Below, one piece after another: positions 48,238 to 59,423 of a stretch of DNA of 64,000 nt. The DNA comes from Syngnathus acus. Lineage: Eukaryota > Chordata > Actinopteri > Syngnathiformes > Syngnathidae. Numbering within the stretch: position 1 is the first letter of the stretch; each line of letters starts with the position of its first letter. The position numbers were made by a program, and so were the translations under genes. The notes beneath the pieces are model-generated. The model did no database searches, was not told where the DNA came from, and saw nothing but the letters and a program-made list of their open reading frames with translations. The stretch covers positions 2,158,539 through 2,222,538 of the forward strand of contig NC_051097.1 in NCBI RefSeq assembly GCF_901709675.1, in the 5' to 3' direction.

Positions 48238-48413
48238 TCTTTATTTTCTATAATGCAATTAAAAAAGCAAAAACATCATTCATTCTGGATTCATTACAAA
48301 TCAACTGAAATATTGCAAGCCTTTTATTATTTTAATATTGCTGATCATGGCATACAGCTTAAAAAAACTCAAATATCCTATCTCGAAATATTAGAATATC
48401 ATGAAAAAGTATA

Positions 48414-49981
48414 CCGTAATTTTCGGACTAAAAGTCGCTCCGGAATATAGGCCGCATGAGCCATAAAATGCACAATAACGTGAAAAAAAACATATATAAG
48501 TCGCTCTGGAGTACAAGTCGCATTTTGGGGGAAATGTATTCGACAAAATCCAACACCAAGAACAGACATGAACGAGCAACAACAGGCTAAACAGACATGA
48601 ACGAGCAACAACAGGCTAAACGAAAGGTATGCTAACGTGACAAACACAAACGAAGAGCTGAGAACAGGCCTGACGTAACATTCAGAGTTATTCAAATAAC
48701 TACTATTACATAAATAACACGTTTATAAAAACATCTGTGTCACTCCAATTCATTAAATCCATCGATCGTCCTTTATGGAAACGATGCCGCGTATGCGCCG
48801 CGCCGCTCACGTCTAAATATTCCACATACCCATATAACGATATATAAAGTATATATCAAATAACTATCATATAAACAATATTATCAAACCATCTGTGTCA
48901 CTCCAAATCATTAAATCCATCGATCAAATTCCTCGTCCTTTGTCAACAACGCCGCGCGTGCGCCCTGACGTCAGCCTCGTCGTTATTCCACAGATCTAGT
49001 ATATAACTATATTATAGCGTTAAAGTACAAGGAAAGACGTGGGTTTGGTAAACGTCTCTTTATTTAACAAAACAAGAGTTCAACGAGCCAACAAGTACTG
49101 AACTGTAACGATAAAAACATATACAAGTCGCTGTACGAAATAAAATATATCAAATAACTATAACATAAATAGTTCACCACCACACGGCCCCAAGCACCGG
49201 CGTCGACTTCCAGGTGTGTGGCGGCGTGGACTTCCATCCCCGGAGATGGCACTTCCAGCCACGGAGGTGGAAGAGAGATCCATAGAATAGGACTGGGTGT
49301 GCGTAAAAGCCATGTCCGAGCCCCATCCACCGTCCCCGGACAGCCACCCGGCCGAGCGCCGGCCCCCGACTTCCATCCACGGAGGTGAAAGAGAGCTCCG
49401 TAGAGTAGAACCGGGCGTGCGTAAAAGCTATGTCCGAGCCCCATCCACCGTCCCTGAACAGCCACCCGGCCGAGTGCCGGCCCCCGACTTCAATCCACGG
49501 AGGTGACAGAGAGCTCCGTAGAGTAGGACTGGGCATGCGTAAAAGCTATGTCCGAGCCCCATCCACTGTCCCTGGACAGCCACCCGGCCGAGTGCTGGCC
49601 CCCGACTTCAATCCACGGAGGTGAAAGAGAGCTCCGTAGAGTAGGACCGGGCGTGAGTAAAAGCCATAATAGTTTTTCAAACCTTCGGTGTCACTTCAAA
49701 TCATTAAAACCTTCAAACTCTTCGTCATCTTGTGATCGAATCTTTGTCCTTTATGTAAACAACCACCGCGCCGCGCCACTGACGTCACTTGAAATTCAAA
49801 TTACAGTAATCCCTTGCTACATCGCGGTTCGTTTATCGCAGTTTAACTTTTCTTTTCTTTTTTTTTTTTTGAATTTTGAAAATTTGTGAACAAATTCACA
49901 TATAAGTCGCTCCTCAGTATAAGTCGCCCCCCCACCCAAACTATGAAAAAAAAACCGCGACTTATAGTCCGAAAATTACGG
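48414..49981. mobile_element. TAAGTCGC-family element with 118-bp array
   Basis: Ends CCGTAATTTTCGGACTAAAA and TTATAGTCCGAAAATTACGG; TA on both sides. Internal array: (G/A)CGTAAAAGC-type landmark at 49301, 49419, 49537 and 49655, spacing 118. Long open frames through the array have no known motif. Confidence 0.9.
49301..49670. repeat. 118-bp GC-rich tandem repeat, about 3-4 units
   Basis: Each unit has GAGCCCCATCCACCGTCCC, GGACAGCCACCCGGCCGAG and GGTGAAAGAGAGCTCCGTAG. Much richer in G+C than the AT-rich arms of the host element. The same unit appears at 59825-60130 and 63131-63260. Confidence 0.9.
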
Positions 49982-51108
49982 TACGAGTAGGGTATTCAAC
50001 TAATCACTTGAAACGTCTAATTAACTCGAAACACCTGCAAGGGTTTCCTGAGCCTTGAAAAACACTCAGCTTGGTTCAGTAAACTTAATCTCAAGTATGG
50101 GGAAAACTGCTGATCTGACTGCTGTCCAGAGGACCATCATTGACACCCTCCATCAGGAGGGTAAGACACAAAAATAAATTTCTGAAAGAGCAAGCTGTTC
50201 ACAGAGTGCAGTTTCAAAGCACATCCACAAAAAGTCTGTTGGAAGGGGGAAATGTGGCAGGAAACGATGCACAACCAAGAGAGATGACCGCAGCCTTAAC
50301 AGCATTGTGAAGAAGAGTCGCTTCCAGAACGTACGTATGTAGTACCGTATTGGCCCGAATATAAGATGATGTTTTTTGCATTGAAATAAGACTGAAAAAG
50401 TGGGGGTTGTCTTACATTCGGGGTCTAGACATTATACCCATTCACTTGTGCGCAGCGGTAAGTTAAAGGTTGCTGGTATCGACTGACTATGTTGCTGTGA
50501 TCGTGTGCGTCTTTGACAAAAAGTAAGTATATACATTTCATTGTTACTACTGTGCACTGTTGTGCCGTTTGTCCGATCGCGGTTTGCTTCGTGTGCGCGC
50601 CATTTGATTGACAGCTCCGGCACGCTCCTTTAAGTTTGCCTCGCATCGTACGAGTAGCCGTTACGCAGCGGCACGGCGACTAACGGTCGCCAGCAAATGT
50701 ATTTTGTTGTTTCAATGACTTATGTTTGGTGTGTTGCCGAGAGTATTTCATTTATGCTTATTTAGTATAGCAGAACCGTTACACGCAGTTAGTTATGTAA
50801 TGTGTGCCGTCTACTAGTGTTGTGTGACATCAGAAGTTCAGCGTTGAGCGCTGTATTTTTGTCTGTTGCAGAGCCACACCACACCACACCCCCTTCACAC
50901 GCTTCATACAATAATCACACACCCAAAGACTCACCCATGTACACTACACACACCTGCTCTCACATCCTTACGACCAAACGCGTGCCTATAGAGGCTTTGC
51001 AGCTGACGTCATCAAGCTACCCACATTAGCTTGGCGGTCAACTTTTCAGTGCCGGTCAACGACTCACACACGCTTTCTTGTTATATCTGCTGCTATTTGA
51101 GCTTAAAA

Positions 51109-51286
51109 ATGCCGGATACCTGCTGTGCTGTTGGATGTAGCAATAGACGAGGCGATAAACCAAATCTTAGCTTCTATAGATTTCCGGCGAACATGAAAAA
51201 ACGTGATAAATGGATCGCGGATATTCGTCGTGAACGATGGAAACCTACGATTTACACAAGGATATGCAATGAGGACTTCATATCAG
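51109..51286 (+). CDS. THAP-type zinc finger exon of a transposon
   Basis: Reading MPDTCCAVGCSNRRGDKPNL, then SFYRFPANMKKRDKWIADIR, ERWKPTIYTRICNEDFISG, then donor G|GTATGT. It has the THAP pattern: CxxxC near the start, FYRFP, a tryptophan in the helix, and a late cysteine followed by DF. The usual last zinc ligand, histidine in CxxHF, is aspartate here (CNEDF). No following exon was found, so it is a gene fragment. THAP domains are DNA-binding modules of P-element and several other transposases. Confidence 0.75.
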
Positions 51287-51853
51287 GTATGTAAACAAAC
51301 TATTCACCCCTGATTTGTTTCACAAAATGTGAAATAATACAATATGGGATGATACAAATATGATTGTTGAAAATGCTGGGTGCATTTTTAGAAAGGCAGC
51401 AAGAGCAGCAAGGCAGGGAATGGGATGATTTCTTCAGTTCACCCCCCCGTTTTTATTTTGTGTTTATTTTTTCATGATGCTTCATCTGATTGGCTTGAAA
51501 ACGTTATCAATGTAAATATTGAACTTCATATTGGAATTGAACAATTAATTCTCGAGTGAATGCATTAGGAAATTTCCCCAAAAATTATTATGAACCTTGT
51601 GAAACAATATTTTTTTAATGTAGCATTTTTTAACAAGAGGGTTTTTGTTACTTCATTTGGCACAAGGTAAAATCTACATTGGTAAAGTTTTCAAGCCATT
51701 GGCACAAGGTTAAAATTTTTATTGGTTAAGTTTTCAAGCCAATCAGATGTGGCATCATGCAAAAATAAACAAAAAATAAAAATGGTAGCAACTTGAACAG
51801 ACAGGTACAGTATCTGAATGATTTCACTCTATTCAGTTTTGTAGTATGTCAAG

Positions 51854-52072
51854 TTATGAAATGCCATTACAAAACAAATCGACGAGGTAATTATAAATAT
51901 CTGGATATGAGCGTTCAGGCAGGTCGGCTGTTGCAAAATGCTCGGGCGATTTTAGCATGCTTCTCGGTAAAAGGTACGGATCCGTTGTGCCAACAAGGTT
52001 CAACTTCTCTCTGTAACGTTTCTTGGAGTCTTCATCCAAATGCCTAACTTCGTTGGATAGCAAATCAGCCAT
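51854..52072 (-). CDS. N-terminal fragment of a transposon-associated protein (YqaJ-type?)
   Basis: Minus-strand reading MADLLSNEVRHLDEDSKKRY, then REKLNLVGTTDPYLLPRSM and YPDIYNYLVDLF, then a GTAATG that could be a donor. The opening and the YPDIYNYL motif resemble the N-termini of fish and invertebrate proteins with YqaJ-type nuclease domains that travel with ISL2EU-like transposons. The nuclease domain itself is not present in this window. Assignment is from memory of the family pattern. Confidence 0.4.
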   Translation of the reverse strand: MADLLSNEVRHLDEDSKKRYREKLNLVGTTDPYLLPRSMLKSPEHFATADLPERSYPDIYNYLVDLFCNGIS

Positions 52073-52261
52073 AATTCGGAAGAAATCGGTGAAAACGTAG
52101 CGCAGAAATCAGACAATCCATACAAACACGTAGGAACGAGCTGACGAGTTGACCGCCAAGATGGCGGCATAACACAAAATCACGTGATAAAACCACGTGA
52201 CTGCAAAGCCTCTATACCCTTTTGCCAGTTTGCCTGTATGCCCCTATGAGCCACAGTGCCT

Positions 52262-55200
52262 GTTACTTTTTTGCCAATAATAATAATAATAATAATAACA
52301 ATTCATTAAATTTGTATAGCGCTTTTCAAAAACCCAAAGACGCTTCCAGGGAACAAGGCAAAGACATACATGAGGGGAGGGGGACGGGGAAGAGACAATG
52401 GGATAAAATTAAGAAGAGGAAACCAGTTATGGGTAGGGGAGGTCATAGGCTTGAGAGAAGAGGTAAGTTTTTAGACGGGACTTAAATATGGGGAGTGTGG
52501 GTGAGTCACAGACAGACTGAGGGAGAGAGTTCCAGAGTCGGGGTGATGTGGAGGAGAAGGCTCTGTCACCGAAGGATTTGAGTTTAGATTTTGGGACTGT
52601 CAGACGTGAAGTATTGGAGGATCGGAGGGGACGGTTGGGGCAGTAGTGGACAAGGAGGTCGGATAGGTAAGTGGGAGCCAGGTGGTGAAGGGCTTTGAAG
52701 GTGAGGAGGAGTATCTTGAAGTCAAGTCAAGTCAATTCAAATTTATTTGTATAGCCCTAAATCACAAGCAGTCTCAAAGGGCTTCACATAGGCAGAAATT
52801 GACAATTAATCTCAAAGCATCCCCTGATCTTAAGCTGAAGATGATACGCTCCTTAATGGGGAGCCAGTGAAGAGAGTGGAGAACAGGAGTGATGTGTTCA
52901 CGGGACCGGGTGTAGGTAAGGAGGCGGGCAGCAGAGTTTTGGACTAGTTGAAGTCTATGGAGTGAGTGAGCAGTCATTCCAGTGAGAAGGGAGTTGCAGT
53001 AGTCAAGCCGGGATGAGATGAAGGCGTGGATGAGGGATTCAGCGGCAGGGAGAGAGAGGCAGTGCCGGACTTTGGCGATGCGTCGGAGGTTTAAGTAGGA
53101 GGTCTTAACAACTGAGCTAACATGAGGGTGGAAGGACAGTGTGGGGTCAAAAATAACGCCAAGGTTGCGTGCCAGAGGGGAGGGAGTGATGTTTGAGGAG
53201 TCAATGGTGAGTGTGATGGATCCAGTTTTATTAAGGGAGGATTTAGTGCCTATGAGGAGGAGCTCTGTTTTGTCACTGTTGAGTTTGAGAAAGTTGTGGG
53301 TCAGCCATGTTTTTATTGTAGAGATGCAGGTTTCAAAGTGGGTGAGGGAAGGGTAACGGGTTGGTGTGGTACGTATATAGATCTGGGTGTCATCAGCGTA
53401 GCAGTGGAAGTCCAGATTGAGTTTGCGGATGACATTACCAAGGGGAAAGAGTTAACAGATGAATAGGAGGGGGCCAAGAACTGAACCTTGGGGGACCCCT
53501 TGTGTAACTGGGGAGAGGATGGATGTGTGACCAGAGAGAGAGATGAACTGGTTTCTGTTGGCGAGATAGGAGGTGAGCCAGTCGAGTGCAGTGCCCTCAA
53601 CACCTAGTTGGCGCAGCCTTTGGAGGAGGATGGAATGGTTCACAGTGTCAAAGGCTGCGCTAAGGTCAAGTAGTAGTAGGATGTTGAGGGCACCAGAGTC
53701 TGCAGAAATGAGGAGATCGTTGGTGACTTTAACAGGAGCTGTTTTGGTGATGTGAAGTGGGCGGAATCCGGACTGGAAGGGTTCATAGAGGTTGTTTGAC
53801 TGGAGATGGGTGTGGAGTTGGGCGGAGACAATGCGTTCAAGGGTTTTGGAAAGGAATGAAAGGTTGGAGATGGGACGGTAGTTGGAGAGGTTGAGTGGGT
53901 CCAAGGTGGGCTTTTTGAGGACGGGGGTGATGGCTGCAAATTTATAGATAGTGGGAAAGTGGCCAAGAGATAGAGACTGATTAAAAAGGGTGGTGAGGTG
54001 AGGGAGGAGGACAGGGAGGCAGGCCTTAGTTAAGGTCGTTGGAAGGGGGTCGAGAGAGCAGGTGGTTGTCTTGGATGCGGTGATGATGTCTAGGATGGTG
54101 GAGGAGTCGACAAGGGAGAAGGCAATGAGAGAGGGGAAGGGCGGGAGGTCAGGAAGGGGGGGCAGGAGAGCAGGAGTTATTGATGGTGTCAGTCAGAGAA
54201 CTGTTGATTTGGGCGATTTTGTTGTTAAAGTTGACAAGGAAGGAGTTACAGAGGGCGGGTGAGGAGGGTGGCTTGGTGGCCGGTGGCTGGAGCAATTTGT
54301 TGACGGTGGAGAACAGTATGCAGGGGTTCCGGTTGGTGTTATTAATGAGAGATGAGAAGTAAGCAGATTTGGCAGCAAGAAGAGCATCACGATAGGAGAT
54401 GTGTTGTTTGAAGGTTTCGGCATGGACGGTGAGGCGGGTTCTTTTGTAGAGCCGTTCGAGTTGACGGCCAGTTTGTTTCATGGAGCGGAGTTCCGGGGTG
54501 TACTAAGGGGCAGAGTTAGTGAATGTAACAGAGGAAGTTTTTCAGGGGGCTAGGGAATCAAGGGTGTCAGAAAGGATGTTGTTGAGCATGGTGGCAAGGT
54601 CATCAGGGGAGGAAGAAGTGGGGTCGGAGGGAAGGGCAGAGGATAAGAGCTGGCAAAGCGTGATTGGGTTTACAGTCTTGATGTTGTGGTAGGAGATGGT
54701 GGGTTTTGTGGAATTATGAGGCGTGGGTAGAGGGGCGGAGAAGAGGATGCAGAGATGATCTGACAGTGGAAAGGTGAGAGGACGGGGGTTGGATGTGAGT
54801 GGAAAGGAGGAGCATACTATATCCACGGTGTGGCCTTTGGTGTGGGTGGGGAAGTTGATGTGTTGGGTGAGATGAAAGTAGTCCAGAAGGGAGATGAAGT
54901 CAGACGTCAGTGGAGCAGTTGGCTGGTCAATGTGGATGTTGAAGTCACCGATGAGTAGGAGGCAATAGGAGACTGAGGATACGATGGTGAGGAGTTCAGA
55001 GAGTTCAGAAAGAAAAGACGGATGTGACTTTGGGGGGCGGTAGATAAGTACAGCAGTAGTAGAGTTGGGGAGGGAAAAAGCGAGATATTCAAAGGATGAA
55101 ATAGATGGGAGGTTGAGGTCTAATTCAGTGATGGGTAGGGACCGCTTATGGAGGACAGCAATACCACCTCCTCGCCAAGAGAGGCGGGGTTTGGCGATGT

Positions 55201-56270
55201 AGCTGTAGTTGGACGGAGTGGCTTGGTTGAGAGTAAAAAAGTCCAGGGGCTGTTGCCATGTTTCACAGAGAAGGAGCAGATCCAAGTTATTGTCCAATAG
55301 TAGTTCGAAAATAACTAGTGATTTGTTGGAGAGGGAGCGACAGTTCAGCAGCGCGAGGGAGATGGATGAAGGAGCGGGGGTGGGGGAGCGAAGATTGTTG
55401 AGGTTGACAGTACGGGAGGTGGGGGTGACGGGGAGGCGAGAGGTAGTCCAGAAAGAGGGGATGGGTGAGCCATCAGGGAAATGTCGGTTAAAAGATAGTC
55501 CGGAGCTACGGTGGATGTAGCGGCGACGGCGGAGGATCCCAGCCTTGCTGGCAGCTGAGGCAGCAGCAGCAGGGAGACGTTGATTATTGTTGAGATGATG
55601 AAGATCAGCAGCAGTGTAGACAATTGGACGAGAAGTTGGTGGAATAGAAGCCCGGAGTAGCAGAAGTGATAATTCATGGAGGAGATGAGACGTGACAGCA
55701 GCTGGGAATAATCCAGATAAAATGGTAGAGGTGGCTAGTAGCTGGTTAGCTAGAAGTTGGTAGGCAGTGAAATGCATGGAAGCAGCAGTGGACCGAGTCG
55801 TGATGTTGGTGGAGTGGGTGGTGGTGTTGGTCAATCCCGACTGTACCCATGCAAACGGCACGCCCCAGTGTGTCATGGCGGCACAGCCGAGCCACGACCG
55901 GCGAGCTCGCAGCGAGCGGGTGCTCCCCCTGAGGACGCCGGCCAAGTGGCCAGAAAGTTGGGTTGAAGCCGTTTGCCGAGCCAAGAGCGAGCAGCTACAG
56001 GCTCAGAGCCGGGAGGTAGGAGGGTCCGGTGGTGGGTTGGCTAGCTGTCTACTGTAGCTCGTAGTCAGAGGGAGCGGGAACAGAGAGGTGCGAGCAGAGC
56101 TCCAGAGATACGCGGTGGGCAGGTGAAAAGGCGAGAAAAAACGGGCACACTTAAAACGGGAAACACAAAACAGACAGGGGACAAACAAATAGCGGACACG
56201 GTTCAGGGTAGAAGCGGCAGTCAACAATCCAGACGCCAGCGTTGCTCTAACCCGGAAGACAAAAAAAGGG
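52262..56270 (-). pseudogene. L2-like LINE, long but decayed
   Basis: Minus strand. Endonuclease side at 54542-55984: ISLALLNCRSLSNKS, LLLLCETWQQ, LLIGDFNIHID, HTVDIVCSS and PLSDHLCILFS. RT side at 53313-53904: LSNYRPISNLSFLSKTLERI, FQSGFRPLHITKTAPVKVTN, LLLLDLSAAFDTVNHSILLQ, TQGVPQGSVLGPLLF, in a different frame. 3' end GCGCTATACAAATTTAATGA then (TTA)n at 52262-52320. A LINE tail is nested at 52722-52836. Between the parts there are in-frame stops near 54541 and 54505 and a frameshift before 53904. Inserted in the THAP element. Confidence 0.85.
52722..52836 (-). mobile_element. LINE 3' tail nested in L2
   Basis: GTCAAGTCAAGTCAATTCAA, TTTATTTGTATAGCCCTAAA, TCTCAAAGGGCTTCACA and GCATCCCCTGATCTTAA are the reverse complement of the unit at 26700-26838. 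The L2 reading resumes right after it. Confidence 0.7.
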
Positions 56271-56552
56271 GAGTTATTAGCTGCCATCTGGTCTTTTTTT
56301 TGTTGTGAAACTGAAATAATTCAGTAAAGCAATCAAAACTGAACCACGTCCTGTGTTCTGACCGACACCCGGGGGCGAAAAGAGCATAACCATCTGAGCC
56401 AACCCCCATACAGTCATTTGTTTCAGATGTAATCGTTTTCTGTATAAAAATTAAATTTGGTGTTCAAAAAGTCTTTTTTCAAACTTGAGTCTTGAAAAAG
56501 AGGGGGTCGTCTTATAATCAGGGTTGTCTTATATTCGGGCCAATACGGTTAT

Positions 56553-56622
56553 GAATGAATGTATGTATGTATGTATGTATGTATGTATGTATGTATGTAT
56601 GTATGTATGTATGTATGTACAA
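56553..56622. repeat. (ATGT)n microsatellite
   Basis: About fifteen ATGT units between the THAP element and the Tc1 relic. Confidence 0.95.
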
Positions 56623-57416
56623 ACCGGATTCGGTTGAAGTTGGGAAATTGTGTAAAATGTAAATAAAACCAAAATACAATGATTTGAAAATCCTTTTCAA
56701 CCTATATTCAATTGAAAACACTACAAAGACAACATATTTAATGCTCAAACTCATAAACTTTAATTTTTCAAATACTTAACTTCAAATTCCATGGCTGCAA
56801 CACGTACAGTAGAAGTTGGATAAGGGCATGTTTACCACTTCGTTACATCACCTTTACTTTTAATAACACTCAATAAACGTTTTGGAAGAGAGGAGACTAA
56901 TTCTCTTAGCTTCTCATGTGGAATTCTTTCCCATTCTTGCTTGATGAAACGCTTCAGTTGTTCAACAGTCCGGGGTCTTCCCTGTCATATTTTACGCTTC
57001 ATAATGCGCCACACATTTTCAATGGGAGACAGGTCTGGACTGCAAGCGGGCCAGGGGAGAACCTGGACTCTTTTATTTCGAAGCCACGCTGTTGTAACAC
57101 GTGCAGAATGTGGCTTGGCATTATCTTGCTGAAATAAGCAGCGGCGTCCATGAGAAAGACGTCGCTTGGATGGCAGCATATGTTGCTCCAAAATCTGTAC
57201 TTTTCAGGATTTATGTTGCCTTCACAGAAATGTAAGTCACCCATGCCATGGGAACTAATGCACCCCCATACCATCACAGATGCTGGCTTTTGAACTTTGT
57301 GTTGATAACAGTCCGGATGGTCCACTCCCTCTTTGGTCCGGAGGACACGACGTCCAGTGTTTCCAAAAACAACTTGAAAAGTGGACTCCTCAGACCACAA
57401 AACACTTTTCCATTGT

Positions 57417-57615
57417 AGTTGTACTAAATTCATCTTGTTTTTCCTTTTCAATTACTTCACTGGTTCTTCTATATCAAACAAATTATTTTAGGTGTATTTA
57501 CCTGACATGTTTCGGCGGGTTCTTCTGACTCTGATGAAGGCGGAAGAACCCGCCGAAACATGTCAGGTAAATACACCTAAAATAATTTGTTTGATATAGA
57601 AGAACCAGTGAAGTA
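57417..57615. mobile_element. Penelope-like (?) insertion: 74-bp palindrome with hammerhead-type core
   Basis: A 13-base duplication ACTTTTCCATTGT flanks it (57404-57416 and 57616-57628). Arms 57452-57525 and 57543-57616 are perfect reverse complements; the spacer is TGACTCTGATGAAGGCG. On the plus strand CTGATGA (57531-57537), a 5-bp stem GGCGG/CCGCC with loop AAGAAC, and GAAA (57555-57558) form a hammerhead-ribozyme-like core, known in Penelope-like element repeats. Confidence 0.55.
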
Positions 57616-57973
57616 ACTTTTCCATTGTGCATCAGTCCATTTTACATGAGCTCGGGCCCAGAGAACCCGGCGGTGTTTCTGGATGTTGTTCATAAACGGC
57701 TTTTGGTTTGCATGGTAGACTGATGTAGTGACGAACGGTATTTACTGACAGTGGTTTTCTGAAGTTTTCCTGAGCCCATTTGGTGATATCCTTTACACCA
57801 GGGGTCACCAACCTTTCTTAAACCGAGAGCTACTTCCTGGGTACTGATTAAGGCTACCAGTTTGACACACACTTCTGAAATAGCCAATTTGCTCAATTTA
57901 GCTTTCACTATGTGTTATTATAGTCATTTCCAGTTCACATGTAAGTGTGATTTTAACAAGAATAGCAAAAATA

Positions 57974-58933
57974 CAGTCAAACCTCGGTTTTCGACCACAA
58001 TCCGTTCCAGAAGGCGGTTCGAGAAGCGAATCGGTCGAATTCCCAATCTATTTTTCCCATTACAAATAATAGAAAAAATTTTAGTCCGTTCCAAGACTAA
58101 AAAAAATTCCTTTTTTTTAAGCATTTTTTCATTTTTCATTTTTGTCCGATCACGCATCTGCAGCGCACCGCCGAACACACAACCGTAGCGCGTCACCCAC
58201 CGCGCAACTGCACCGCGCTTTTCGCATTATTGTGACAGAGCCGTCGCTGAAATTTAGAAAATATTTTTAAAGTCGTGATGTACTTTTCAGAATTTAAGTG
58301 GACCTATAAGTGCGCAGGGAGCTGAATTTTGTCCGATTGCGCAACTGCAGCGCAACTGCAGCGCAACTGCAGCGCAACTGCAGCGCAACTGCAGCGCAAC
58401 TGCAGCGCAACTGCAGCGCAACTGCAGCGCAACTGCAGCGCACCGACGAACGCGCAACCGTAGCGCGTCGCCGACCGCGCAACTGCACCGCGCTGGTCGC
58501 ATTATTATGACAGAGCGGTCGCTGAAATTTAGAAAATATCTTTAGTCCCGATGTACTTTCCAAAATTTAAGTGGACCTCAGTGCGCAGGGAGCTTAATTT
58601 GGTCCGATCGCGCAACCGCAGCGCGCCGGGCGCTCACCGTCGCATTGCTTTAAGAGCGTCTTTGTGTTTTAGGATGGCTTTACTGCTCCCACTTGCTTTC
58701 TTTGGAGGCATGGTTAGGGCTTAATACAATCCTCAAAGTAACGAAAATACAATAACTCCGGAGTCAGTCGGCATCCGGGCCGCGCGGTCGGGTTTTCTCG
58801 GGTCCTCCCGGCTCATCTCGCGAGGTTCAACCTCCGAATTTTGTTCAACAACCGAAGCAAAGAAATCTTGAATTTTTTGTTCAAATTCCGATTTGTTCGA
58901 GAACCGGGACAATCGGAAACCGAGGTTTGACTG
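57974..58933. mobile_element. Pogo/Tigger-like element with 11-bp array
   Basis: Ends CAGTCAAACCTCGGTTTTCG and GAAACCGAGGTTTGACTG, with TA on both sides. Interior related to 21481-22114 (TCCGTTCCA, TTAGAAAATA, GTGCGCAG, GCTTTACTGCTCCCACTTGC) but with a long internal duplication. Confidence 0.9.
58339..58440. repeat. 11-bp tandem repeat, 9 copies
   Basis: GCGCAACTGCA repeats nine times without error from 58339 to 58437. The unit is present singly in the related element at 21481, so it was expanded here. It contains a PstI-like CTGCAG at each joint. Confidence 0.95.
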
Positions 58934-59423
58934 TAAAATAAATAGATGCAGCTCACTGACAAGTGGCGCTATTCGAGCTAATTTTAGAACAGTCCTGCGG
59001 GCGACTCATGCGGTCCTCACGGGCGACCTAGTGCCCGCGGGCCCCGTGTTGGTGACCCCTGCTTTACACACTCATGTCGGTTTTTAAGGCAGTGCCGTCT
59101 GAGGGATCGAAGGTCACGGTCATTCAGTCTTGGTTTCTGGCCGTGGCGCTTACGTGGAGTGATTTCACCAGATTCTCTAAACCTTTTGATGATATTATGG
59201 ACCGTAGATGTTGAAATCCCTAAATTCCTTGCAATTTTGCTTTGAGAAATGTTGTTCTTAAACTGGTTCAACTATTTTCTCACGCAGGTGTGGACAAAGT
59301 GGTGAACCTCGCCCCATCCTTGCTTGTGAATGACTGAGCATGTTTGGGGAGGCTCCTTTTATACCCAATCATGGTACCCACCTGTTCCTAATTAGCCTGA
59401 TCACATGTGGGATGTTCCAAATA

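Larger units (their letters stand above)
47925..50335 (+). pseudogene. Tc1-like transposon relic, split by two insertions
   Basis: The left end ACAGGACTGTCTCAGAAAAT with TAGAATATTGTGATAAAG is the inverted repeat of a common fish Tc1 family. It continues after a LINE tail at 48238-48413, and after the 48414-49981 element at 49984-50335. There ATGGGGAAAACTGCTGATCT starts the transposase (MGKTADLTAVQRTIIDTL, ISERASCSQSAVSKHI). One stop follows GKTQK. The catalytic part is missing; the relic ends at RSLNSIVKKSRFQN, at the junction with the next element. Confidence 0.8.
50345..56549. mobile_element. THAP-encoding DNA transposon (ISL2EU/Harbinger-like?), host of an L2 insertion
   Basis: Ends CCGTATTGGCCCGAATATAA and TTATATTCGGGCCAATACGG are inverted repeats. 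The left flank is TA, the right TT. The subterminal GGGGTTGTCTTACATTCGGG / GTCGTCTTATAATC motifs pair up. It holds a THAP-type exon (51109-51286, plus) and a facing reading frame (51854-52072, minus). Without the L2 at 52262-56270 it is about 2.2 kb, so most of the transposase is missing. The superfamily is inferred. Confidence 0.65.
57799..59061. mobile_element. Non-autonomous hAT element
   Basis: Ends CAGGGGTCACCAACC and TTGGTGACCCCTG with the 8-bp duplication CTTTACAC on both sides (57791-57798 and 59062-59069). A pogo-like element is nested inside. Confidence 0.93.
56625..59420 (-). pseudogene. Tc1-like transposase relic, split by three nested insertions
   Basis: Minus-strand N-terminal part at 59017-59290: SQSKIARNLGISTSTVHNII, KRFRESGEITPRKRHGQ (paired helix-turn-helix). 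Catalytic part at 56985-57420: VLWSEESTFQVVFGN, VMVWGCISSHGMG, CLFQQDNAKPHSARV, WPACSPDLSPIENVWRIMK. These are DDE/D motifs of Tc1 (DN..KPH and PDLSPIENVW). Interrupted by 57417-57615, by 57799-59061 and, inside that, 57974-58933. Its far side is cut by the element starting at 59424. Two frame shifts in the catalytic part. Confidence 0.85.

Noticed and set aside
49064-49536. Open frames with repeated RPVLLYGALFHLRGW-like peptides
   Set aside because: They are translations of the 118-bp tandem unit inside a non-coding element.
58287-58563. Cysteine-rich open frames resembling a repeat protein
   Set aside because: Generated by nine copies of an 11-bp unit read in three frames.
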